A stretch of DNA of 64,000 bases from Polytrichum commune (taxonomy: Eukaryota > Streptophyta > Polytrichopsida > Polytrichales > Polytrichaceae): contig OX485806.1 in NCBI GenBank assembly GCA_950295325.1, positions 26,906,001-26,970,000 of the forward strand. Reading direction: 5' to 3'. Both the position numbers and the translations under genes were made by a program. The first letter of the stretch is position 1, and every line of letters begins with the position of its first letter. A model generated the notes under the pieces. That model saw only the letters and a list, made by a program, of their open reading frames with translations, did not search any database and was not told the origin of the DNA. Of this stretch, positions 1 through 9,923 are shown in pieces.

Positions 1-2745
1 TATGCCCCAAAATATTCCCAGACATTGTAGCCAAGCATGATTTTTATAAGCATGTTCAATACAAATGATTCTATGAAATAGTGATGGGATTTTGCTCCAA
101 GTGGACTTTGGAATTACTCCGTTGATAAAGATGACTTCAAAGAAGTGCAAACATGATTTCATGAAGGTTCCGAGATACTTCATGAACTTTCTTACCAATG
201 TCACCGGTGTTTTACCAGTCTCATGAACTTTTTATATTAGTTCATGATTCTTCTAAACCAACTTGACATGTGGTGAACCTCAGTTTCATGATAGTGGACC
301 CTTATCTCTAGCAATTTCGTGAATCTTCGAAACAGTTTCATAACTCTTTTCACACTATGTGGTTTTCATATTTATGAACTTTTGAACTTCTCACCTCCTC
401 GTTTCGCAGTCTTTGCCTTCTCATTGTTCATCGGATTCTTTTTGTTCTAGTTTACTTGGAAGCCTCTAGCCTTACTGTCAATTTTTCTTTGGTCAAATTA
501 ATGGCGATGTACAAGCAATCACAACAAACATGGTCCCATGTTGGATAAAAGAGGTCAATCAAAATTCTAGTAGGGCTAGTCACGGGGAGCGATTAGGAGA
601 ATCTTGTAAATGATGTACTGTTCTTTGTGAAATAAGTCATATAGTTAAATCACTGCTTAGGATAAATTTCCATGACATCTAAGCTGGCTCCAAGGCCATT
701 GAACCTCACGAACCAAGAAATTTATTGATCAAGAACAAAAATTTGGACCCAAGGAATTAACTCTATGGTTTGGGTTCAAAGTATGAAAAAAATATGAAGT
801 GGCGCTAATGTGGTATCGCTAACATGCCATATATTTGTGTTATCCGCTCAAGATAATATTCTTATCATGTGGAGAAGTTCATCTTCAAGCTTAGGTCTAG
901 TCTTGAGGTGGGTAGTGAGGGATGTTATGGGTGTTTTTGAGCCCCAAGTATCTTGGACCTAGATCTAATGTAAACCCAAGGGTGAATGTTCACAACATCT
1001 ACCAAGGGTGAGGGGAGGGAAGAATGAAGAATTGATTAGTAATGTAGAGCGTAGGGTCCTTAATGTATAAAAAAACTAAAATCAACTCCTAAATTGATGG
1101 TATAAACCTTGAGTTGGTCTATTCAACATGAAAACATGTGCTATTTATTCTAGCTTTGTAAATATAGTAGGCATATTATTCATATAATCCTAGTTGTATT
1201 TCTACCTTTAGGTTTAGACTCAATTATAATGAAGTGGATAACCTACAAGAGGTCCACATGAATATTTCATCCAATATGTGAACCATATTCATTCTTGAAA
1301 TTCAAGATTTACAAATACTCTTAAATAAATATTTGAAATAAATTTTGATTTTCATAAAACCACTCTTTGGAAGCCCTAAAGGTTTCTCACTGTGAAGCTT
1401 GCAAGGCGGACTGAGGTTGGAGCTCGTAGGTGGTTTTCCTTCTCTTCGTCTTGTGGTTACTTCTTGTTCCACTCATGAGATTGTTGTTGCAAAATGTGAT
1501 GTTTTGGGGGTTACTGTAATGTCAACGTTTGGACATTGGTTTATGATTCCCATCTTCACCTTCAACATCAATAGTTTTTGGACAGTGCATTACCTTTGCT
1601 TGTACATTATTATGTACAAATTTTGGTTCAACCAAGTGGGTTGGTGTTTCTCAATGACGGCCATTGCCTACTTTTGTTCACACTGAATACAAGAGCGCAA
1701 TTGGTATATGTCTTGTCAGGGTCACCGGCTCCCTACAATCCCCAATCTTATTATTTAGTGTTGCCAAAGGATAGGCTCACTATAGTGAAGTTTGGTATAT
1801 TGTATGTCACACCTAAAGTTTGATTATCTAGAGCCAGAGACAATGATTATTCATTCTTAGTGAGATGTGATTGTGTGATATCGTTTATCTCTCAAGAAGT
1901 CAAGAAAAGAGGGAAAAAAGCAAATTAGTGAAAACATTAACCACCAAGACTTGGTATTTGGGAAGGTCAATAGGATGCACCGCAAAATTGGCAATAGATG
2001 GATTAAGTGTCGACAACCAATCGACCTCTAAATTTGTTTGAGTTACATCCAATGAATGAACAAGTGTTCAATGACTTCATCAATGATAAATAAATATGTC
2101 TTCCTAAGAGTATTTTATCCATATCTTTCACGTAAACTTTCTCGTGTATACATATGATTGGAGTCTAAACGATTTAGTTATTTTTCACTTGTGTATATAT
2201 TTGAGGGGATTTCTAGCTATATGTTTGTATGTATGTCATTTTTATGAGGAGGAAAATCTTGTATATTAGGGGTATTAATTTCATGGTCATACATGCACGT
2301 GGTTCCCGGTTCTAACAATGTGCCCCCCCCCCCCCAAAGCATTTTCTCTACCAATATAATTGATGAATCATTTTGCCAAATTTTCATATAATTATCTTAC
2401 ATATAGTTGTGAACAAGACTGAGTACATTGTATACAAACTCAACTTCAACTTCCATTGTTAGCTGAGTCAAATTAGAATACAAAGTGATGAAGTGATCAA
2501 AGCAAGAAGTTAAGTAATCAATTGCATAAATATCCAACCAAAAAGCAAAAAAGGTTTAGGGTTTCTAAAATAGGAAATATTGAAGTGGTTAGGGTTAAGT
2601 ACTCGCTTTTTTTCGCCACCACTCTTCCAACATTGACATCTTTGTGTGCATTGCGTAGTTGGGAACATCGTGAGATTTCTTGTACATTGAGTAGCCTTGG
2701 TTCCATAGTACGTGAGGTGCAATTTGTAGAATCGTTTGTAGTTGT
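1..2745. other. No recognised gene
   Basis: AT-rich DNA with many stops in all frames. Two overlapping short frames at 1399-1686 and 1578-1823 (+) resemble no family I know and look like chance. A C13 tract lies at 2323-2335. No terminal inverted repeat for the Tc1-like element that follows could be found here. Confidence 0.5.
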
Positions 2746-3760
2746 ATGCCTCCGTTGTCTCCAGAACAAAAGCACCAGGCTTTGGTGCAACTTAGAAGTG
2801 GTGTTTCTACTCGCAAAGTTGCCACTTTAGTGGGCATGAGCCAATCTTCCGTAGCGCATCTGAGGAAGGATGTAGGGGGTGATATTGAGAAACAAAGAGG
2901 AGGGCGTTCAAAGTTTCTTGCAGACCGAAAGAAGAGGCGTTGTGTCACTTTTGTTACTAAAGGTCGACTTGGAACTGCATGTGCATCAACAAAACAACTT
3001 CGATCTTAAACAAGTAAATTGTTCTCAGACATCACTATGAGGCATGCTTTGAGAGAGGTTGGATTGGATGCACAAGTGCAGCAAAGGAATCCATTAATAA
3101 GTCGTTAACTTGTTCTCAAATGCATGAGGTTTGCTCAAAGGTATGAAAATTGGATCATTGATGATTGGAAACGCGTGATTTTCATTGACGAGACAAAGAT
3201 AAATAGGTTTAACTCAGATGGTAGGTCGTGGTGTTGGATTGGAGATGAAGTATATGTTGGACCTCAACATGTCCATCAGAATGTGAAGCATGGTGGTGGG
3301 TCAGAGATGATTTGGGGATGCATGATGACTTTTGGGCCGGGAACATGGTACAGAATTGAAGGTAGGATGGATGAGCATCCGTACAAATTTATTTTAGAAA
3401 ATTTCTTGTGGTCCACTATACATAATTACAATCTGAATCCAAGTAGGTTGGTCTTTCAACATGATAATGATCCCAAGCACACAAGCAAAATCGTGCAAGA
3501 ATGGTTGGCATCACAACCATTTCAACTCCTTCAATGGCCTGCACAATCTCCGGATTTGAATCACATTGAACACTTTTGGGCACTCAAACGGCGCTTGAAC
3601 AAATTTACGACACCTCCAAGAGGCATCCAAGAATTGTGGGAGCGTGTGTGTACAGGGTATCCCAATTTTCAGTGAATAGAATTGCATGGCGCTTTATGAG
3701 AGCATACCACAAAGAATTGACATTTTGTTGAAGAGTGGGGGTTACTGGACCAATTACTAA
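2746..3760 (+). pseudogene. Tc1-like (DD34E) transposase, broken
   Basis: Remnant of a Tc1/mariner-superfamily transposase, the enzyme that cuts and pastes its element at TA sites. Starting at the ATG, an N-terminal helix-turn-helix (about residues 4-40, containing STRKVATLVGMS) is followed by the DDE domain. The catalytic residues are all present: D148 in [11 protein letters not shown]240 in [10 protein letters not shown] and E275 in NHIEHFW, with 34 residues between the last two (DD34E, the Tc1 signature). Two in-frame TAA stops interrupt it, at 3007-3009 and 3106-3108. After YPNF at about 3672 the frame shifts by one base; the true C-terminus (ESIPQRIDILLKSGGYWTNY) continues in the next frame to the TAA at 3758-3760. 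The restored length of about 338 codons is typical for Tc1. No flanking inverted repeats were identified. Numbering counts the stop codons. The family call is secure; inactivity follows from the stops. Confidence 0.93.
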
Positions 3761-4412
3761 AGATTTTGTAGGCAACTTGAACAAAACTAAGTATCTACAT
3801 ATAGTTTCTCATTTGGATTTGCAACATACTTTCTTACTATCAACATAATGTGAAATTTTGCATACATGTGCACTAGTTTGTGCAGTAATATATCCAATTT
3901 TCAAATCTGAAAAAGAGCATGTGAATCATTTGTGGTTGTCTGTTGAAGATGGGTCTGTTCAAAACGTACTCAATTTTGTTCGTAACTGTAATTGTCAGAA
4001 TATGGTAAAACTCTCACCCCGCACAAGACTATGTAGAGTTGGTTGTCACTGTTAGATATCAGATGGAGAAAAATTTCACATTATATTCAAGATCATCCTA
4101 AGTTATGACAAACATTATGAGTTAAGACGCACTTACAGGGCTAGTTGTGTACTAAGAACTTGGTCTATGTCCTCAACTAGTTTTGGGACCTCAATTACAC
4201 ATAGAACATGCATCTGTAACTAGCATCCCCCTTCATTGTATTTAGCCAGCTAACTTATTTGCCTCGGTGGCATGGGTCAAGTTCCCTCAAATAGCTTCTC
4301 GAGTGTAAAGTGGCCCCGAGAGTATGGCAGAGAAAGTGTTCCATAACTTATCCAGTCAATGGGCTGGTGCAAATGCTGACTTCATTGTGGGCGCTGGCGG
4401 CTACAACTCAAC
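3761..4412. other. No recognised gene
   Basis: Downstream flank of the Tc1-like pseudogene, possibly including its 3' end. A short open frame at 3858-4055 (+) resembles no family. A small local inverted match (AATGTGAAATTTT near 3849 and its complement near 4070) is too weak to call an element end. Confidence 0.4.
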
Positions 4413-4415
4413 TAA

Positions 4416-4917
4416 GGGGCGGTTTACACTATGGACCAAGAGCCATGACCAAGAAAATTAAATCATTTTCATGGTCATAGCTCTTGGCCAAGAGCCGTGA
4501 CCATGAAAAATCAAAAATGGATTTTTGAGTGGCTTGGTCACTCTTGTAGTGTAAAGTGGATTTGGACCGGGACAACTTTGGGCTGATTTTTTTTAATATA
4601 AATACAGTAACGTCAAAAAAATTCGGGAAAAAAAAATATTAAAAAAAAATTCAGCCAATGGCTGATTTTCAGCCTTACGGCTCCCTTGATTTCCATTGAG
4701 TCGAGCATTTTGCCTCGCCTCAACGGAAAACCCGTTGGACCATGGCACATTATCCAAATGGCAGATTTTAGTAGTTTTTGGGGACCTCAAAGTTAGTGGT
4801 CATTCTCCTTTTTTCAAGGTAGTGTAAAGCCAAATGGGACCAAGAGCACTTTACTCTCCAATCACAGATTTTAGAATTTCATGGTCATGGCTCTTGGTCC
4901 ATAGTGTAAACCGCCCC
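4416..4917. mobile_element. HbA MITE (PIF/Harbinger-like), 502 bp
   Basis: Non-autonomous DNA transposon. Both ends carry the inverted repeat GGGGCGGTTTACACTATGG followed by ACC, and the element is flanked by TAA (4413-4415 and 4918-4920), the TWA duplication expected of PIF/Harbinger. It has no coding capacity. The ends are rich in nested inverted copies of CCAAGAGCC/GTGACCATGA, so single strands can fold extensively. A longer close relative lies at 25770-26321. The HbB MITE starts only eight bases after its end. Confidence 0.9.
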
Positions 4918-4925
4918 TAAACTTA

Positions 4926-5425
4926 GGGCCACTTCACACACGAGCCAAGAGCCGTGACCGTGAAATTGCGAGAGCCCAAAAGAAAGTGTCCAAAGGCCGT
5001 CCCAAGACACCTCCAAACTCATGTAGTGTGGTCATGGACCCTCAAGCGTAATGTGAAGTCATATGTGACTGGGGGCCTTAACCAAATGCTATTTCAATGA
5101 ATATCTATTCATGTGGGTCCTCACACATGATAAAATAGAATAATTCAGTGGTTGTGAGTGTTTGGAGTGCCATGGTCTCCCGGTTTTGTGTTAGGCCTAC
5201 TTCCAAGAGGTGATTTTTGAAAGTAGTCCAAGTGACTGTGAAACATGATGCATTCGATGCCATGTAGGAATCCACGGAGACTTTACATCCATCTTGCATT
5301 CACATACTCCGTTGGTCCCTCAAGGATAGTGTGAAGCAAACTTGGACCAGCTTTGCCTTTTCCACCAATGAGAGTTCTTCAAGTATATTGGTCACGGGCT
5401 CTCAATCTTGTGTGTGAAGTGGCCC
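4926..5425. mobile_element. HbB MITE (PIF/Harbinger-like), 500 bp
   Basis: Ends in the inverted repeat GGGCCACTTCACACACGAG / GGGCCACTTCACACACAAG with TTA on both sides (4923-4925, 5426-5428). Non-coding; open frames inside it are not genes. Relatives: 6520-6993 (opposite orientation), 37781-38245 and the longer pair at 7432-8637. The left end continues CCAAGAGCCGTGACC; the right end carries ACCAATGAGAG, which lets orientation be assigned in other copies. Confidence 0.9.
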
Positions 5426-5461
5426 TTACTCATTGGCAAGGCAAGGCAAAGCAAAGCAAAT

Positions 5462-6426
5462 CTCTCTCTAACCCATACACTCGTTCCTTGTTGGATGTCT
5501 AAACCCTTGCAGACCTTGGACAACTAACCAACTAATTCAACTATTAGTTAACTAGTTGCCTTTCATAACTATAGGTGTTTGCAATTTGACCTGCCAAAAA
5601 ATGTAGTTAATTATAGTTTTTTAAAATTCGGTCTACTAAAATTCTAGCTAACTATAGTTATGTCTAGTTAATTAAAGTTGAGCGCAGCTTGTCCACGGAA
5701 TTATGTTGTAGTGTTGTAGTGTCACTACACTAAATAGGATATTTAGTGTTGGATACATTAATACAAACGCATACACTAAATACCAATAACTCTATGAAAG
5801 TAAGTAACAATAAATGCAAACTCAAACTCTAAATATCAACTATGGTAATATGTGGAAGTTACATGTTTGAATATAGTGTTAGTAGGGATATGAATGAAAA
5901 AAAACAATGATAAAAAAGGATTCCAACATATCTTTAAATATCTTCTAACACTAATTGTCAAAAATTTGATAATTAGCGTTGAGCATGGTAGGGTGGTAAC
6001 AACATTAAATATAATCAAACAATAAATATCTTATTTAGTGTAGTGTGTTATTTGTGTTGGTGGTGTACATGGAGGTCATTCCAGAGCCCAACACTATGAG
6101 TGATCATATAAAGGCGTTTCTTGATGATTCTCAATGGCCCAAGCATATTAAAGACCTTGAACCGAAGCAAATCAAGAGGTGAACTTCTTTGCATATACAA
6201 TAATGCTTGGAATTTTTCCAGTTAACTATAGTTTTTCTTGAATTTGGTCTTAAATTTTTCTAGTTAACATTAGTTCTTCTTGAAATTGGTCTGAAATGTT
6301 GCTAGTTAACTATAGTTGTTCCCTAGAAGGTATTGGAAAAAAATCTAGTTAACTATAGTTACTTTGGCAGTTGTCCAAGGTCTGAACCCTTGCCTCCAAG
6401 AGACCAGGGTACGGGTTGGTTTGCCC
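5462..6426. mobile_element. Unclassified TIR element with subterminal repeats
   Basis: Outer flanks of this segment match in inverted orientation: GCAGACCTTGGACAACT near 5509 and its complement near 6370-6386, followed outward by AAACCC/AACCC-rich sequence and, on the right, GGTTTGCCC. Inside each end is a cluster of motifs like CTAGTTAACTATAGTT (near 5537, 5606, 5644, 5660 on the left; 6220, 6260, 6303, 6344 on the right), like transposase-binding repeats. A CAC-1 MITE (5723-6045) lies in the middle. Similar end sequence recurs near 15272-15438. Exact ends and TSD were not resolved. Confidence 0.45.
5723..6045. mobile_element. CAC-1 MITE (CACTA superfamily), 323 bp
   Basis: Begins CACTACACTAAATAGGAT and ends with the inverse (...TATTTAGTGTAGTG), with TGT directly repeated on each side (5720-5722, 6046-6048). 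A CACTA terminus plus a 3-bp duplication is the CACTA (En/Spm) signature. Non-coding. Other copies: 34212-34530 and 60985-61331; a truncated piece rides inside both long HbA elements (from 24942 and 54295). Confidence 0.85.
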
Positions 6427-6519
6427 TAGCCATCTCCCACCAAGTATATGTTAGGTTACACTAATGATAAATAGCTTCACTATTAGTGTCACCACTCGGC
6501 ATTCAAGAGTGCTTACTAC

Positions 6520-6993
6520 GGGCCACGTCACACACGAGATTGTGAGCCCGTGACCATTACACTTCAAACACTCTCATGGGTGGAAAAGGCGGAGCCGGTC
6601 CAAGTTCGCTTCACACTACGCTTGAGGGACCAACAAAGTATGTGGATTCCTACATGGCATTGAACGGATCATGTTTCATGGTCACCTGGACGTTTTCCAA
6701 AAACCACCTCTTGGAGGTAGGCCTAATACAAAACCATTGGGAGACCATGGCACTCCAAACGCTCACAATCGTTGATATATTCTATTTCATCATGTGTGAG
6801 GACCCGTATGAATATAAGTTCATTGAAATAGCATTTGATTGAGGTCCCGGTCACATATGACTTCCCACTACGCTTGAGGATCCGTGACCCCACTACATGA
6901 GTTTGGAGGTGTCTTGGGACGCCCTTTGGACACTTTCTTTTGGGCTCTCACACTTTCACGGTCACGGCTCTTGGCTCACATGTGAAGTGGCCC
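6520..6993. mobile_element. HbB MITE, 474 bp, inverted orientation
   Basis: Same family as 4926-5425 but reversed: GGGCCACGTCACACACGAG with the ACCAATGAGAG-type end on the left, and GGCTCTTGGCTCACATGTGA...GGCCC on the right. Flanking triplets are TAC and TAA, a one-base-decayed TWA duplication. The apparent 88-codon frame inside is part of the MITE. Confidence 0.85.
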
Positions 6994-7018
6994 TAACTTA
7001 ACTTAACTTAACTTATAG

Positions 7019-7233
7019 CAACGAACAGGGAGAAGTGACCGCTAGTTGCAGATGAACAACCATTTGAAGCTCAAAACTTCAGAGGAGGGATACCTACCAT
7101 GTTAGAGGAATAGACCCCAATTTGATAACAAAATAAAAACCTGAAAATTAAAGCTGTCAACGTGTTATGGGTTTGGAGTTGGAAACACTCGGATCTGGAC
7201 CGAGTATTCCCCAAGAATCTCCCCAGACACTTG
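7019..7233. mobile_element. hAT-1 MITE copy, diverged
   Basis: About 215 bp aligning along its length to the intact copy at 17392-17617 (GGGAGAA near the left end, GATCTGGACCGAGTATTCCC and AATCTCCCC near the right). Ends are eroded and no 8-bp duplication is visible. Confidence 0.7.
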
Positions 7234-7431
7234 AAGCACTGCAAGCAGATGTGGAGGAGGTCTCATTCACAACGAATATACATATAAAGAGTATGGGCCA
7301 CTGTGACAGAATATGCCCTCCTTATAAAATGCCCCAAAAAACTGAGGCTGGATAACAGGATTCTCGTGCTGTATGTGCAGGTAAAAGATAGATACCACTT
7401 TTCTGGAAAGCACACCATTGTATGGTATTTA

Positions 7432-8637
7432 GGGCCACTTCACACACAAGGCTGAAGGCCCCTGTCCATGGCAATGTAAGGGCCACTTCACACACGAGCC
7501 AAGAGCCGTGACCTTGTAATGGTGAGGACCCTTGACTCTCATCCAAAGGCCGTACCATGGGTGTTGGGAAAGCCATTTTATGTAGTCTTTGGCCCTCAAG
7601 CATTGTGTGAAGTGAGAATGAACCATGTTGCGGGACCATTGCATATTTTGTTGGCGGAAAAAGAGGGGAGGATTTGGTTTAATATAATATGTCTCCAAGT
7701 TTATCAATTTAAGATAACTACTTGGTGGTGTTTGTCTGTCCTGGAATCTGTCTTGGAATCTGTCCTGGAATCTGCCATGCAGTCTGTCCTGAAATCTGTC
7801 CTGCTGGAAAAAATATTAAAAAAATCATGGTCTCCCGGAATTTGCGTCAAGCCCACCTCTTGGAGGTGGGCCTGACGCAAATTCCGGTAGACCATGCACC
7901 CTTATCCATAACTAGCCATGTAGGACTCCATGTAGACTTTTCATCCACGAACTTTTCTTTGGGCCTTTAGGCCTTCACCTCCTAGTGTGAAGTGAACTTG
8001 GACGGTCTCCGCCTTTTCGACCAATGAGAGCTCTTACATTGCCATGGTCAAGGGCCTTCAGCCTTGTGTGTGAAGTGGCCCTAAGAGCTCTCATTGGTCG
8101 AAAAGGCGGGGACCGTCCAAGTTCACTTCACACTAGGAGGTGAAGGCCTAAAGGCCCAAAGAAAAGTTCGTGGACGAAGAAAAGTTTACATGGAGTCCTA
8201 CATGGCAGGTTGTGGATAAGGGTGCATGGTCCACCGGAGTTCGCGTCAGACCTGCCTCCAAGAAGTGGGCCTAATGCAAATTCTGGAAGATCATGACTTT
8301 TTTAATATATTTGTTCTTCAGCAAGGCAGATTACAAGACATACTGCATGGCATATTCTAGAATAGATTTTAGGACATATTCCACAACAGAGAAACACCAC
8401 CAAGTAATTCTCTTAAATTGATGAAGTTTGATACATATTATATTTAACCAAATCATCCCCTCTTTTTCCACCAACAAAATGTGCAATGGTCCCGCAACAT
8501 GGTTCATTCTCACTTCACACTATGCTTGAGGGCCCAAGACTACATAAAATGGCTTTCCCAACACCCATGATACGGCCTTTGGATGAGGTCCTCACCATTA
8601 CAAGGTCACGGCTTTTGGCTCATGTGTGAAGTGGCCT
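7432..8637. mobile_element. Outer HbB MITE carrying a sister copy inside
   Basis: Flanked by TTA (7429-7431, 8638-8640). Without the inner copy and its duplicated TAA it is about 601 bp, almost exactly the length of the inner copy (602). It lies in the opposite orientation to the inner copy: the GCTGAAGGCCC end comes first and the TTGGCTCATGTGTGA end last. The last base of the right end has mutated (GGCCT instead of GGCCC). Confidence 0.9.
7480..8081. mobile_element. Inner HbB MITE, 602 bp, inserted head-to-head
   Basis: Complete element from GGGCCACTTCACACACGAG to its inverse, flanked by TAA (7477-7479, 8082-8084). It landed 48 bp inside the outer copy in reverse orientation, so 7480-8034 and 8082-8637 are near-complete inverted copies separated by 47 bp. 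It also has its own near-perfect hairpin at 7826-7896 around CCACCTCTTGGAGGTGG and a short run of TCTGTCCTGGAA-like repeats at 7735-7803. Confidence 0.92.
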
Positions 8638-8797
8638 TTAGTGTCATGAACATGATTGGCAAACTAGCCTAAACTAGATGCCTAGAGGTCTCATCGTATT
8701 GCATCTGTTAATTGTCAACATGATACTATTCGTCAACACAAGTAACTTTTTGAACAGGGAAAAAACATATACACTATGATATTTAATGTTTCACATT

Positions 8798-9550
8798 GGG
8801 GCCATTCACGGTTGGGGTACTACTTTTGGCCGTTTAACGGAAAACGGACTTTTTTGGATAACTTCACATGCTTGGTATGCTTAGATTTGTATTATGAAGC
8901 ATATTTTGGATCATACCTACATTTCATACTCCATATCAAGTACACTGACAAAGTTAATTTAGAAGGAATAGGGTCATCTAAGATATCCTTTTGATTCCTT
9001 AAAGGACATTCAGGAGTGTTGTCCTAATTGTTCACCTTAGGATCAAGGAATGAAAAGGACAACAAGAATCAATCGAAACGATCCCAAATTTTTTCCTCAC
9101 ACTCATCGTTCAAGTGTGTACCAATAGAACCAAATATGTATTGAATAGCAATTGCCCAACTTTACATGTGGCACCAAACATGTCCAAATATACATATACT
9201 CACGGCCACACGTAAAAGGAACGTCTAGTATTAGAATTGGACAAAAAAAATTATATGAATGGACACATGACACTTTTACCAAGGTACCAAGATACATAAC
9301 AGGAAATAATTGACCACCAATGCACACCTAAATAGCAAAAAAATGCCACTGATGTGGCCTAGGGTTTAGGGTTTAGGGTGATTATTAAATAATAATAATA
9401 ATCTTTCTTGATAAAACTTATGAACTATCTACTTATTTATGTAAAATTTATTGATCAAATAATAGTAAATCATGATAAAAACCAAGATCAATGCAACAAA
9501 GTCCTTAACTCCTTTGTCCCAAAAGTAGTACCCCAACCGTGAATGGCCCC
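8798..9550. mobile_element. G4 TIR element, 753 bp
   Basis: Inverted repeats of about 32 bp starting GGGGCCATTCACGGTTGGGG and continuing TACTACTTTTGG. CATT is repeated on both sides (8794-8797, 9551-9554). The uninterrupted target can be read in sister M5 copies (GCACATTGGG near 37130, GCACATTGGA near 20250). No coding capacity is visible. The superfamily is not certain; a 4-bp duplication does not match the other families here. Confidence 0.75.
9361..9378 (+). repeat. Short TTTAGGG (plant telomere-type) run
   Basis: AGGGTTTAGGGTTTAGGG inside the G4 element, followed by an (AAT)n stretch. Too short and internal to be a telomere; it may be an interstitial remnant carried by the transposon. 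Confidence 0.6.
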
Positions 9551-9923
9551 CATTGGGATACTTGAGATGGTGGTTTTTGCGTTCCAGTATGCAAGGGGAA
9601 TTGTTTATTGAGCATACTAATGGGAAGTGTCATGCGTCTACATTTTAGTATGCAAGAGGAGGATATTCTTTAGCATACCATTGCCATGCTTCATTTGTGC
9701 ACATTTTTAGTCAACTTGTGACCATTATATAAGATAGGCATACACCTTATAACACGATTGAATATACTCATGCAAGGATATGTGTAAGCGCACTTGAATG
9801 CCAAGTTTCATCAGGGGACACTAATGGTGAAGTTGTAGATCATTAGTGTAACCTGACGTACGCCTCGGGTAAGTGACACTATTTTACGCACGTAACACTA
9901 TATACCATAGTTGGTGTAGCACT

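Larger units (their letters stand above)
7413..9916. mobile_element. M5 element, split by two later insertions
   Basis: Outer ends CACCATTGTATGGTATTTA and (reverse) CACCAACTATGGTATATAG match the M5 family ends at 32368, 36973 and 53596. The flanking five bases are AAGCA and TAGCA (4 of 5 identical). It was interrupted inside its left repeat by an HbB element (7432-8637) and in the middle by the G4 element (8798-9550). With those and their duplications removed about 540 bp remain. The body resembles 20075-20300 and 36973-37294 (shared CTAGATGCCTAGAGGTCT). Non-coding. Confidence 0.7.

Noticed and set aside
1399-1823. Two overlapping frames that could be one frameshifted gene
   Set aside because: Joining them gives nothing recognisable, and there is no supporting start context or motif.
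2510-2948. Overlapping frames around the start of the Tc1-like gene
   Set aside because: They are antisense or off-frame to the transposase helix-turn-helix region or its leader.
9361-9378. Telomere
   Set aside because: Only about two and a half TTTAGGG units, internal to a transposon.
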